64,000 nucleotides of DNA from Chrysogorgia sp. JL179-B06 (GCA_035772405.1 JAYKKM010000043.1:2150001-2214000); one strand, 5' to 3'; counted from the stretch's first letter, positions 10,640 through 20,147 are shown. A program made the numbers and translations. Notes: a model not told the origin generated them from the sequence alone.

Positions 10640-12340
10640 GAATGATTGATGATCAGCCACTTCTTTAGAATTGGTAACACAAACTCACAAAGCAATTTGC
10701 CAAACAAAGAATCCAAGACACAAAGCAGCATGCCATAAATGTTTCAACTTTCAGCGACAACAAGAGAATTCAAATATGGCGCAGCATTAACGTTAACTCG
10801 CTAGGACCTCTGGGAATGCCCATATACGGAATAATTTTCCTTTTACCGGCTCTTTGAGACCGCTATTTTGCGGGAGAAGAGCCTGGGTACGAGATTGATG
10901 ATTTTGCAGGCCTCTACCTGATAATTCCTAAGCCTGTTACTGTTAATAACAGCCTGAACGCCTGACAAGGTTCGTCCACAGCATAATGACAAGTTGAGCG
11001 AGTTAGTGTAATCTTGCTGGTTTATAAAGCTGCCGTACCGCGCTTGATCCCGCAACGTTTTATTCAATAATTCCATGAAGTTATATGCATGCAGAAAGCT
11101 ACTATTCACTCAAAAACGTTATATAGCAATTAGTAAGACTTTGTTGACTCTACAGCAAATAAATCCTCGTTCGGGTATAACCTACAGATATATTGGTATA
11201 ACTTATAGAGATGAATAAAAATATCGAATAGAATATTCTATTGAAATGCTATAGAATATTCCATTGGATTAATTTAGATTTTAGATTGCTCTAACATATC
11301 TGCCAAGTAACTGTAAACAATATACAGACAGGGTACAGATATGTTGACAGACAATCCACGTATCTGTAAAATGTCTGCATATTTCCTACAGATATTTTGC
11401 AGATATACCAAAACACCAGACAGATATCATGCAGTATACTGTGACAGATATGTGACAGATACAGATATTTGACATATATGTTAGTTTGGTGAGGGTCATG
11501 CTATTGTAACAAAACTGAAAATCATGCATATCTTTGGATTGATTTTACTAAATTGACTCAAATTTTGTAGACTAACTCAGTCAACAAAACTAAACATTAT
11601 GGTTTGGATATGGTTGCCGTGGAAACAAATTAGTTCACAGGTCTCCCACTTCCTTCAAAATTGTCCTTTGTTTACAACAATAATATGTACAACAGCTTTT
11701 ACATTATTAGCTCGGCTACTTAGGCTAGTGACTTGTTGAAAGACATTGTAGGCAAATTCAGCAATTTTAATGCAATACTGTATACACAAATCTATAGTTG
11801 AAGGAAATGATACAGCTCTGTCAGTGCAGGGGTGGTTAAATTTTCCACTGAAATTTTCAAAATCACCAAACTGCACACCTGTAAGAAAGCCATCACAGAG
11901 TGTTTGCCAACGGCTTTGATTACAGTCATGGAGGTGAGTTGGCTCAGTATCAGAGCTGGCTTACTGAGAATTCTGGCTGCCAAACAAACCATCATGTTTG
12001 TGGGTCAGCCTGGCAAGCAAGCCGGCCTTTGCTCATGTAATAACAATTCAGTCCGGCAAACAGGTTCACTTTGAGCAAGCATTTAATCAGTTAATCTTTT
12101 CTCAGTGTATAAGGCATACTGTAGCAGTAAACCAAACCATTTAGCTGGCAGTAGTAATGTATCATAAGCTAAACAGCTTAAAGAAGTGTAATTCAAAATC
12201 TTTATTTCTTTGTGAAGTCAACATTTTGAGCCAGTAAACGTATTCATAATTTTAGCACATTTATTATTTGATTTATGCATGGTTCAATTCTTGCTGTTAC
12301 CATCCCCCCCCCCCCCGGCAAACGTGGTTCCTGATTTCCC
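10640..12340. other. Gene-free interior of the CACTA-like element
   Basis: No supported gene. 11290-11480 is rich in imperfect CAGATAT/ACAGATA copies, forming a degenerate microsatellite-like tract. A C14 run lies at 12304-12317, just before the tandem-repeat array. The short open frames have no recognisable features. Confidence 0.5.
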
Positions 12341-12346
12341 GGGGAT

Positions 12347-14040
12347 AGTGAGCCAGCTTGCCTCCATGCATGTACAGCTACAGTAATCATGAAAGCCAAA
12401 AATCAGTTTGAAAGTTGTGTATCTGGCTGTGCAGACCAAGTAATATTAGTGACAATGGAAAGTACATGGCTGAACAGGCTGTCATTGGTAAACCAGCAAA
12501 CAAACTCTTTGATCTTGATAGTTGTACTGTTAATTTGTAAGCATTCGCATATAATATGAACAATCGATACAGACTTATTGATAACCCAGAACATTTTGGA
12601 GCCCCGTTTAAGCTTACAGGTAAAATATCAAGTGCCTCCCCTTGTATAGTGAGTCGAGGCCAAAAATCAGTTCAAAAGGTATGTATCTGGCTATACAGAC
12701 CAAGTAACAGTTGGAAAATGGTGTGCTTGTGAGTCAGTCTGGCAAGTGGGCTAGCCTGCTTAACTCACAAGCCTCGTGTAATATCAGGACTATAAATTAC
12801 TATCTCGGTTAGTGAGCCAGCTTGCCTCCATGCATGTACAGCTACAGTACATGAAAGCCAAAAATCAGTTTGAAATTTGTGTATCTGGCTGTGCAGACCA
12901 AGTAATATTAGTGACAATGGAAAGTACATGGCTGAACAGGCTGTCATTGGTAAACCAGCAAACAATAAGAAACTCTTTGATCTTGATAGTTGTACTGTTA
13001 ATTTGTAAGCATTCGCATATAATATTATGAACAATCGATACAGACTTATTGATAACCCAGAACATTTTGGAGCCCCGTTTAAGCTTACAGTGAGTCGAGG
13101 CCAAAAATCAGTTCAAAAGGTATGTATCTGGCTATACAGACCAAGTAACAGTTGGAAAATGGTGTGCTTGTGAGTCAGTCTGGCAAGTGGGCTAGCCTGC
13201 TTAACTCACAAGCCTCGTGTAATATCATGACTATAAATTACTATCTCGGTTAGTGAGCCAGCTTGCCTCCATGCATGTACAACTACAGTAATCATGAAAG
13301 CCAAAAAATCAGTTTGAAATTTGTGTATCTGGCTGTGCAGACCAAGTAATATTAGTGACAATGGAAAGTACATGGCTGAACAGGCTGTCATTGGTAAACC
13401 AGCAAACAATAAGAAACTCTTTGATCTTGATAGTTGTACTGTTAATTTGTAAGCATTCGCATATAATATGAACAATCGATACAGACTTATTGATAACCCA
13501 GAACATTTTGGAGCCCCGTTTAAGCTTACAGGTAAAATATCAAGTGCCTCCCCTTGTATAGTGAGTCGAGGCCAAAAATCATTTCAAAAGGTATGTATCT
13601 GGCTGTACAGACCAAGTAACAGTTGGAAAATGGTGTGCTTGTGAGTCAGTCTGGCAAGTGGGCTAGCCTGCTTAACTCACAAGCCTCGTGTAATATCAGG
13701 ACTATAAATTACTATCTCGGTTAGTGAGCCAGCTTGCCTCCATGCATGTACAACTACAGTAATCATGAAAGCCAAAAATCAGTTTGAAATTTGTGTATCT
13801 GGCTGTGCAGACCAAGTAATATTAGTGACAATGGAAAGTACATGGCTGAACAGGCTGTCATTGGTAAACCAGCAAACAATAACAAACTCTTTGATCTTGA
13901 TAGTTGTACTGTTAATTTGTAAGCATTGCATATAATAATATGAACAATCGATACAGACTTATTATTACTTACTACTTATTATTGATAACCCAGAACATTT
14001 TGGAGCCCCGTTTAAGCTTACAGGTAAAATATCAAGTGAA
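12347..14040. repeat. Four-copy ~440-470 bp tandem repeat
   Basis: The landmark AGTGAGCCAGCTTGCCTCC starts at 12347, 12811, 13252 and 13723, giving periods of 464, 441 and 471 bp. The short unit lacks a ~30-bp segment after TTTAAGCTTACAG that the others have. The last copy carries a local (TTACTTACTACTTATTA) expansion. Copies are nearly identical, so amplification is recent. Recurring open frames in each unit are repeat shadows. Confidence 0.9.
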
Positions 14041-14540
14041 ACATATTATTCGATGGCAACATTCATTGCATATAGTCAGCAGATGATCGACAATATAAAT
14101 ATTAAATTTATATACCTACTTGGTATTATATGAATTATGAAATGAAACAATAAACTACAGGCAACAAAGCTCATAAAATATATATCAGTTACCTCAGAAC
14201 AGTTCACAGAAGTGAAGAAAGAAGTCATATCAACAACCTCGTCCAAAGGTACAAAATAACTTGTCAAATTTACAGCGTGTTTTACAGCCTGGATGTCATT
14301 AGGATGTCATCAGTTTCTTCAGCGGCTGACATAATGATTTTTAAACAATGAGTGGAACAATTAATTACAATCTGTATACAAAAAAAACGACGACGTGCCA
14401 AGATCGCCGACGATCACAGTAGCCCGAGTAATAATGCCAGTTAAGACAAAATTATGTCAAATATTTGAAGAGAGGTAGTCTTTAATACATCTATAAGCAT
14501 CCTTATATGTTCATAAAAACACTTGAATTCAACTCTAAAA

Positions 14541-14925
14541 TTCCTGTTAGTAGCTTTCACTAAATCATTGTAGTTAAAATGACTTTGACTAAATTACTAA
14601 AACTACTGTAGTAAAAATGACTATGGGAATATAATATTAAGACACAGTAGTTTTAACTAAGTCATTGTAGTTAAAATTACTATGACCAAATTACTACATG
14701 TAAGATAGTTAAAATTACTACACCTCTATAGTTGTTTTTACTATCGGAAAATAAAATTTGAGTAGTTAAAATAACTATCGGGAAATAATAGTTATTTTAA
14801 CTACAGTCAGAGTTGTTTTAACTACGAAATTGTAGTTAAAACTACTACAACCACAGTTACTACAACTCAGATGGTTGAAACTACTACACTTCTGTGGTTA
14901 TTTTTACTACCGAAAAATAACAGTG
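14541..14925. repeat. Right subterminal repeat array of the CACTA-like element
   Basis: Many copies of GTAGTTAAAA/TAGTTAAAATTACTA in both orientations, ending in TTTTTACTACCGAAAAATAACAGTG. They are more diverged than the left array but share the same core motif. Confidence 0.85.
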
Positions 14926-15026
14926 CAGTTGACCTCACAGGTGTCTCACAGTTGACCTCACAGGTATCTCACAGTTCCAGACCAAACGCACTAAAAAATT
15001 AGGATTTTTTCTGGGAGTATAACATA
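14926..15026 (+). promoter_or_regulatory. Upstream region of the right gene block with direct repeat and promoter-like motif
   Basis: GTTGACCTCACAGGTGTCTCACA is repeated (second copy with a single G-to-A change) in 14926-14975. Just before the ATG lies TTTTTTCTGGGAGTATAACA. The next gene has the very similar TTTCTCTGGGGGTATAGTAA at 15729-15748, directly before its ATG. This suggests an element-specific promoter box. Confidence 0.5.
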
Positions 15027-15719
15027 ATGACTCAAGCCCGAGAAATCAGCGAAGAAGATATTGCCAACATGCTGAGAACAGCCTTTGTCAGTGTGTCTAC
15101 CCCACAAGTCGACAATGGACCCAACGTCTTAAACGAGTACTTTTCAATATACAATCTGCTCGACCTCAGACGTGAAGAGGTGTTAATAAAACAGCCTATC
15201 CCCCAGGTCGACTGTGCGAGACATCTTCACGACACTTGGATCGATCTTCGAGAAGATAGAGCCAAGGAGATTGCCAACGACTTAGCTAGCATAATCCCTG
15301 TGTGGTGTTACTCATCATTCAAGTACCTTATGCTAGCAAGTGATATCTACTTGAACAACCCTAGTGGGCCCAACGGTACGTTACTCGGTAACTTCCTCCA
15401 AGTGTTCTTAGTGACCCTTACATGGAAACCATGCCCAACCAAAGCCAAAGCGTGGCTAGATCTCGCCGCGAACCGCGACGTTCACGTTTGCAAGGTGGGG
15501 TGTAATGAGATACTGGGTGCGGACGATATCAGGGACCACGTACTCTCGCCAGCCCACAGACACTTTGCGAGAAATAAAAACGTGTACACCTGTCACCCGT
15601 GCGGTGTGGTCACCAACGACCCACTGCATCGCTTAAGACACGAGAGCTCGAGGTCTCATCTTAAAAACTTAGAGCTCCAGCGGATATTCAACATGGAACG
15701 ACGGTTTCCACCAGAATAA
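15027..15719 (+). CDS. Protein with two C-terminal U1/matrin-like C2H2 fingers
   Basis: This 230-residue protein has a helical N-terminal domain of unknown fold (residues ~1-150). Two Cys2-His2 units follow: C-x3-C with a H-x5-H pair at about 153-177 and C-x2-C with a H-x5-H pair at about 189-213. The H-x5-H spacing is typical of U1-type or dsRNA-binding fingers rather than classical DNA-binding ones. It is preceded by the CTGGGxGTATA box and followed 31 bp later by the thymidine kinase. I do not recognise a named family. A nucleic-acid-binding regulatory role is an inference. Confidence 0.75.
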   Translation: MTQAREISEEDIANMLRTAFVSVSTPQVDNGPNVLNEYFSIYNLLDLRREEVLIKQPIPQVDCARHLHDTWIDLREDRAKEIANDLASIIPVWCYSSFKYLMLASDIYLNNPSGPNGTLLGNFLQVFLVTLTWKPCPTKAKAWLDLAANRDVHVCKVGCNEILGADDIRDHVLSPAHRHFARNKNVYTCHPCGVVTNDPLHRLRHESSRSHLKNLELQRIFNMERRFPPE

Positions 15720-15750
15720 AAAAAAAAATTTCTCTGGGGGTATAGTAACC

Positions 15751-16323
15751 ATGAGAAAAGTTGGTAAACTGGAAATCGTGATTGGTCCCATGTTCGCAGG
15801 AAAAACAACAGAGACTCTCCGCAGGTTAGTCACGTTAAGTAAATCAGGGCTCAAAGTCCTTTACATGAACAACACAGGTGACACCAGGCGAACTGACCAC
15901 GCGTTCTCCACGCATCGTCAGACCATTGTTGTTGGATCAGACAGTTTACCTGCGAAGTTAATCACCAACCTTCCGAGTTCTTCCGAGATAGCCGATTATG
16001 ACGTCATCGGGATTGACGAAGGCCATTGGTACTCTGATCTACTCCCAGTTATTCACGAATACATTAAAGCTGGCATTCATGTCATTATTTGTGGTCTCAT
16101 AACAACGGAGCACTTAAAAAAACTTGGTGAACTCGACACGTTGTTCCCAATGGCAGACGACATCACATTTCTAAAAGCGTATTGCGCTGTTTGTCGCGAC
16201 ACTTACGGAACGACTGTCGAAGCACCATTCAATTGGAGATACAACCCAGGACCATCATTCGTTGGTGGTGCTGAGCAATATCGTGCAGTGTGCAGACGTC
16301 ATCATCCTTCCACACAAAATTAG
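15751..16323 (+). CDS. TK: Thymidine kinase (type II, TK1-like)
   Basis: This 190-residue enzyme would phosphorylate thymidine with ATP to dTMP, feeding the nucleotide pool for element replication. The Walker A loop is GPMFAGKTTE (about residues 12-21). The Walker B/catalytic segment is IGIDEGHW (about 85-92). A zinc-binding CAVC pair lies near 147-150 and a partner CRRHH near 181-185, with the GGAEQY lasso region just before. Length and motif order fit the TK1 family of animals and large DNA viruses. The promoter-like box TCTCTGGGGGTATAG directly precedes the ATG. TK is uncommon in Polintons, so horizontal acquisition from a host or virus is likely. Confidence 0.93.
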   Translation: MRKVGKLEIVIGPMFAGKTTETLRRLVTLSKSGLKVLYMNNTGDTRRTDHAFSTHRQTIVVGSDSLPAKLITNLPSSSEIADYDVIGIDEGHWYSDLLPVIHEYIKAGIHVIICGLITTEHLKKLGELDTLFPMADDITFLKAYCAVCRDTYGTTVEAPFNWRYNPGPSFVGGAEQYRAVCRRHHPSTQN

Positions 16324-16563
16324 GGGTGTTCTCGGATACCCCACTTTTTTTAAATTTAGACATTGGTCACATGAAGCGTCCAATGTCTCCCGTAGAAACA
16401 TTTTTTCACACAGTGGTCAGAAGGTTTGTGAAATAAATAGAGAAAGTTTCGCAGATATTTTTCGCCAAGTTAAAAACGTCTTTAAAAAATGCTAGAGCAG
16501 TTGTCGCTTCAAACGTCGTCTCAACAATGAGAACGAGTGCTAATTCGACTTATTACTCGCTGT

Positions 16564-17331
16564 CTAAAAAGTCTCTTTACAATAACGTCTCTCATGGTTA
16601 CTCAACGCTGATTTATTTTTAAATTTACGAAAACACTGAGAGCACTGAAACCCAACGTCAAAGAAATATTTTATTACTGTGGTAATAGCGTCGTCGTACG
16701 AGTCACACAAGAGTGTTAGATAACCAGCGGATTTGTATCTGAGTAGCAGAGACTCCTGCTCTTTGGATGTCTTACCTGTGCCACCTGGGCTCTTGAACTC
16801 GATCACGAGCCCGCTGTGCTGTCGGTTTGCATTGGCGATAATCAAGTCAGGTGTTCCACGTTGGTAGCCTTTTTTCCACGAATTTATTCTCTTCGCAGAA
16901 GTGTCTTGATTCTCACCAAGCCCGGCTATCAAAATAGCTTCTGGATAATATTTCCTAAGAAAACCAACAACTTTCGTATGAAGGTCGAACTCAGTGATCA
17001 TTTTAAACTGATTGTGTTTGAGACCAACGTCAGCTAAACTTTTTCTAACGCTTGGTAAGACCTCTGAGTGCACCCACCTTCCAAAGTGTTTCGCACGCTC
17101 CATTTTACTTGAGAACGTCAATGAGTAGACCCCAAGTTCGTTGATAAACGAGGCCTGTTCCATCTTCATTTTGCAATCAGGTTCGACGTGGTCGTTGACT
17201 GCATCTTTTGGTCTAGCATAGCCTAGAGCACTTGCGACTTCTCTTGCTTTGAACCATATCTCACCGTTGTTCATGACCGTCGTGATTTGGTGACCGTCGA
17301 AGTCGAATAATCGAAGCACTGTGGAGGTCAT
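16564..17331 (-). CDS. BRO-N / VRR-NUC nuclease / C2H2 finger fusion
   Basis: The protein of about 255 residues starts at the ATG of MTSTVLRLF; the open frame extends seven codons further upstream only through a GTG. The N-terminal ~95 residues form a BRO-N domain (WFKAREVASALGYARP and a GRWVHSEVLPSVRK helix). The middle (about 120-215) fits a VRR-NUC-type nuclease: GTPDLII, then a VIEFKSPGG strand with the E-x-K pair, then a Gln-containing helix and a GY strand. The C-terminus is a C2H2 finger (C-x2-C, H-x4-C-type end) near 225-250. BRO proteins occur in baculoviruses, NCLDVs and phages. A role in DNA processing or regulation is an inference. It is the last gene of the central minus-strand block. 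Confidence 0.82.
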   Translation of the reverse strand: MTSTVLRLFDFDGHQITTVMNNGEIWFKAREVASALGYARPKDAVNDHVEPDCKMKMEQASFINELGVYSLTFSSKMERAKHFGRWVHSEVLPSVRKSLADVGLKHNQFKMITEFDLHTKVVGFLRKYYPEAILIAGLGENQDTSAKRINSWKKGYQRGTPDLIIANANRQHSGLVIEFKSPGGTGKTSKEQESLLLRYKSAGYLTLLCDSYDDAITTVIKYFFDVGFQCSQCFRKFKNKSALSNHERRYCKETF

Positions 17332-17359
17332 CACTATATTATAGTCTCCCACAAAAAAA

Positions 17360-17500
17360 CTATTCGACGTGGGTGTTGGGTTTTTTATAGATCTGGTTTG
17401 TTGTGTACCAATGCATCAGGTGTGTTTTATTAGTCTTCAGTTTTCTACGTCGTCTGAAAAAGTTTCTAATGTTACGAACCAGTTTTCTAAGCCAACCCAT
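17360..17500 (-). CDS. 46-residue arginine-rich mini-protein
   Basis: A short frame begins MGWLRKLVRNIRNFF and runs into an RRRRK cluster, giving an amphipathic basic helix. It fills the gap between the myristoylated small protein (9 bp away) and the BRO protein (29 bp), so it preserves the close packing of this block. It could act as a DNA-condensing core peptide or membrane-active peptide, as in other double-stranded DNA virions. That is an inference from composition only. Confidence 0.6.
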   Translation of the reverse strand: MGWLRKLVRNIRNFFRRRRKLKTNKTHLMHWYTTNQIYKKPNTHVE

Positions 17501-17508
17501 TACATAAC

Positions 17509-17715
17509 TTAGGTCACGTCTCCTACCACTCCTACTTTGTCTGACTCTGGTATCATAATAGGTTCGCCGTAAGTCTTTTTAGACCTCATACCAATCTCAG
17601 CGTGGAGCTCGAGAGTCACGTCACCGCGACCAAATGATCCACCAGCTTTGAACATGTGGTCAGTCGTCTTATTTATCTTATATATTTCACGAGGCCTCGA
17701 AATACACGCTCCCAT
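17509..17715 (-). CDS. Small protein with N-myristoylation/palmitoylation signature
   Basis: This 68-residue protein begins MGACIS. That gives glycine 2 and serine 6, the N-myristoyltransferase pattern, plus a cysteine at position 4 that could be palmitoylated. The rest is hydrophilic. Its start codon is immediately adjacent to the stop of the fibre-like gene (17716). A lipid-anchored virion or membrane-targeting role is an inference. The family is not recognised. Confidence 0.68.
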   Translation of the reverse strand: MGACISRPREIYKINKTTDHMFKAGGSFGRGDVTLELHAEIGMRSKKTYGEPIMIPESDKVGVVGDVT

Positions 17716-18666
17716 TTACTTTATACCATATTCCTTCATCATTTCTCCACCCATGATTATGATGTCTCGGTTTGTCATGTAACCACTCACAATTTTCACA
17801 CCGTAGAATTCTATCAACGATGGGTATGCATAAGGTGCGAGTGGTATTCTTGGTCGGTGTATTCCAAAAATTGTTCCATAGGGTGTGCCTATCTTTTTCA
17901 TGTTCGCTACGAAGTCTGAATCGGTTGACTTGATGTTGTTGACCCTGACATGTGAATTGTCCATTTGCCAGTGTATTGATATCATATGTATTTTACTTAT
18001 GTCAATGCTACTCGGAATAGTGCATATGCTCTCCATCGCTGGGACGCTACCACCATACGCGAGTCCATTAGTCATACCAGTCTTGTACCCTATGAACTTA
18101 TCCCACTGACCGTCGTCGTTTGATATAATTGTCTCCCAATTTGACCCAGCGGTGCGAGTAGGTAACCTCACTACGACAAAAATGGAGAGATCACACCATT
18201 GCATACTCGGGCAATTAAAATGGAGACCTGACTCAAGTGGGATTGGTGTTAACACGGGGGATAGAAAACTTTGACTCACACCGCTGATGCCGACAATAGG
18301 ACCATAAGCTAGGTTGTTTTGCACTAATTTACTTGTTTCACCAATTGCTTTCACTTTGTTTGAACCATTGGTGTGAAATTCCACGTTTTTCAAGGCGTGT
18401 GTGCTAACGTTGAAGTCGAGCACAACATTATAGGACTGACTCTTGAGGTAGCCTGACAGCAATTGCTCTAGAGTTCTTTTATTTGCAGCGTCTGAGTCAT
18501 CGACTGGGTCTGCTACGTTTTTTATTGCTGAGCCTTGCATGTCTATTAGTCCAGACATCCTTCCACCGGTCGCGCTTAATTTAGGATCTTCGTCCAGATG
18601 CCTTTTCGTTCTCTTTAGTGTTTTATCGTGAGGGTCGTCAGACTCATACCCATAGTTTAGACTCAT
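17716..18666 (-). CDS. Fibre-like protein: phage-type fibre motif plus lectin-like C-terminus
   Basis: This 316-residue protein carries, at about residues 35-70, a motif of the form GGxMSGLIDMQGxxIxNVxDPVDDSDAAxK. It is known from tail-fibre or spike stalks of bacteriophages, where it precedes trimeric needle domains. The C-terminal ~220 residues are beta-rich with regularly spaced aromatic strands, compatible with a concanavalin-A/laminin-G-like lectin fold (inference). Together this suggests a trimeric attachment fibre. The gene lies 2 bp downstream of the 492-residue gene and abuts the myristoylation-signature gene. I give moderate confidence to the fibre role. Confidence 0.72.
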   Translation of the reverse strand: MSLNYGYESDDPHDKTLKRTKRHLDEDPKLSATGGRMSGLIDMQGSAIKNVADPVDDSDAANKRTLEQLLSGYLKSQSYNVVLDFNVSTHALKNVEFHTNGSNKVKAIGETSKLVQNNLAYGPIVGISGVSQSFLSPVLTPIPLESGLHFNCPSMQWCDLSIFVVVRLPTRTAGSNWETIISNDDGQWDKFIGYKTGMTNGLAYGGSVPAMESICTIPSSIDISKIHMISIHWQMDNSHVRVNNIKSTDSDFVANMKKIGTPYGTIFGIHRPRIPLAPYAYPSLIEFYGVKIVSGYMTNRDIIIMGGEMMKEYGIK

Positions 18667-18668
18667 TA

Positions 18669-20147
18669 CTACTTCAAGGTGTATTTGGTTACTAAATAGC
18701 CAGAGACTGCTGAGAACCCTAAGATTATCGCTAGCGTTGTCGTGTCTGACTTACTTGTGGTGGTCTGTGCTATTTGATTGGTGGTGACCACTGTTTTCTT
18801 CGCGGCAGGTCTCAGCTTTGAAGGTCCTAGCTTTGAAGGTCTCAGCTTTGAAGGCCCTAGCTTTGAAGGTGGTGCGACTAGAGTTTCCAAGTGGAGTCCT
18901 GCCGCTTGATGGACTTTTTTATGCTTCGCTTTTGACGCTTGGTGGTAGTTCAACCCGTCGTTATACCCAAATGTCATCCCAGTTTCAGACGAAGTTCTTA
19001 GCACGTTATTGTAACCAACAATGGGGTCCTTTAACAAGACCATGCTTCTGGGGATCAGCCAAGTGTTGGGTGTCACAGCTGTGTCTAGCTTAACTTTGAT
19101 CTCACTAATCGCTTTGTTCATAAGGTTGATCCAAACACTTGGTGAATACTGAACCACACCGTCTTCAACGATGTCTCTAAAGATTTGTTGCGTTTCTCGA
19201 GCACTAGCTCTAGTTCCCACGATGCTTTGCTTTGACCTCGCTTGGGCTCCAAGAATGGCACGCATGTAAACTTCAATCGATTGGTTTAGTAGTTCTTGTC
19301 CTAATGGTGTGAACCCGTCAGAGTGTCTCGGGCAATACCGACGATAATCACCTTGGATGTCCTTGATGTATCTATTGTCAACATCAGTCAATGGTACATG
19401 TCCTCTCAAAAGTCGCCAGTCAGGGAGGTACAGTCTTAAGATGTTGTTAATGTCAACTTGACTCTTACTCAAACGGAACATCACACGACGAATGGTGAAG
19501 TACACATGAAACCTCATGAGACTCACGATTTGCTTTGGGACGTCGACTTGATAACTTAAGTTCTGTAGAGACACCCCTGAGCGATATGTAGCGATGTACA
19601 TACCTGCGATCGCTTGATAGTAACTCTCGAGTAGAGTCCAAACTGTGTTAACGTTACCACCAATTGCCTTGTCGTTGTGACGTCTTTTGGTGTCAATGAA
19701 TATTTTCGGTAGATTTGATTTGAAGGAATTATTGTCGTCAACAAAGACGTCAAAATTGTGGGTTGGGTAGTTGAGGACATATGGTGGAAACGTCTCGACT
19801 TCTCTGTAGCTCTTGTGGGTCTCTGTCAGTAATAACTTTGGGACATGCCCATCGCTCGACCATATTTTTGGGAACTTACTATTGTGTAGCCACTTCTGCA
19901 TGTTTTTATCATTTTTGAAGGTCGCGCTGGTTATGTCTGTGCTGAGGATGTCATTGTTTCTGAGATACACATCGACACTCATGATTTTACCGTCTTGTGA
20001 AATATTTGGATAGAACTCGAATTTGTTTAAAGTAGCGTTGGGGTACTTTTTGATGAAGTCTGCCTTCGCGTCGTGTGCAGCCTTCGATGTGTTAGCCATC
20101 GCGAGTTTGTAGTGCTCTCCATAGTAGTCATGGAGGGCTTTCTGCAT
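18669..20147 (-). CDS. Large virion-associated candidate with SKLxP repeats and C-terminal membrane anchor
   Basis: This 492-residue protein has no domain I can name. The N-terminal ~380 residues are globular with mixed alpha/beta character. Near 430-452 it carries four tandem copies of a five-residue SKL[GR]P unit, encoded by an imperfect 15-bp DNA repeat. One transmembrane segment lies at about 474-490. It is the first gene of the central minus-strand block and is divergent from the penton-like gene, with only 14 bp between the start codons. A decayed copy of its first ~90 codons lies at 20879-21101. A membrane-anchored structural role is a guess. Confidence 0.75.
   Translation of the reverse strand: MQKALHDYYGEHYKLAMANTSKAAHDAKADFIKKYPNATLNKFEFYPNISQDGKIMSVDVYLRNNDILSTDITSATFKNDKNMQKWLHNSKFPKIWSSDGHVPKLLLTETHKSYREVETFPPYVLNYPTHNFDVFVDDNNSFKSNLPKIFIDTKRRHNDKAIGGNVNTVWTLLESYYQAIAGMYIATYRSGVSLQNLSYQVDVPKQIVSLMRFHVYFTIRRVMFRLSKSQVDINNILRLYLPDWRLLRGHVPLTDVDNRYIKDIQGDYRRYCPRHSDGFTPLGQELLNQSIEVYMRAILGAQARSKQSIVGTRASARETQQIFRDIVEDGVVQYSPSVWINLMNKAISEIKVKLDTAVTPNTWLIPRSMVLLKDPIVGYNNVLRTSSETGMTFGYNDGLNYHQASKAKHKKVHQAAGLHLETLVAPPSKLGPSKLRPSKLGPSKLRPAAKKTVVTTNQIAQTTTSKSDTTTLAIILGFSAVSGYLVTKYTLK

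Larger units (their letters stand above)
6697..14925. mobile_element. CACTA/EnSpm-like DNA transposon nested in the Polinton
   Basis: The termini are CACTGTTATTT at 6697 and its inverted counterpart AAATAACAGTG ending at 14925. A 2-bp CA lies on each side (6695-6696 and 14926-14927), compatible with the short duplication of CACTG elements. Both ends carry dense arrays of a subterminal motif related to GTAGTTAAAA, a hallmark of EnSpm/CACTA elements. The interior has no open transposase frame. It has a spliced gene remnant on the minus strand, hairpin MITEs, a tRNA-derived SINE and a four-copy tandem repeat. It separates two Polinton gene blocks. Confidence 0.8.

Noticed and set aside
12403..13506. 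Recurrent ~65-90 codon minus-strand frames
   Set aside because: They repeat with the tandem unit, shift frame between units and have no start or domain evidence.
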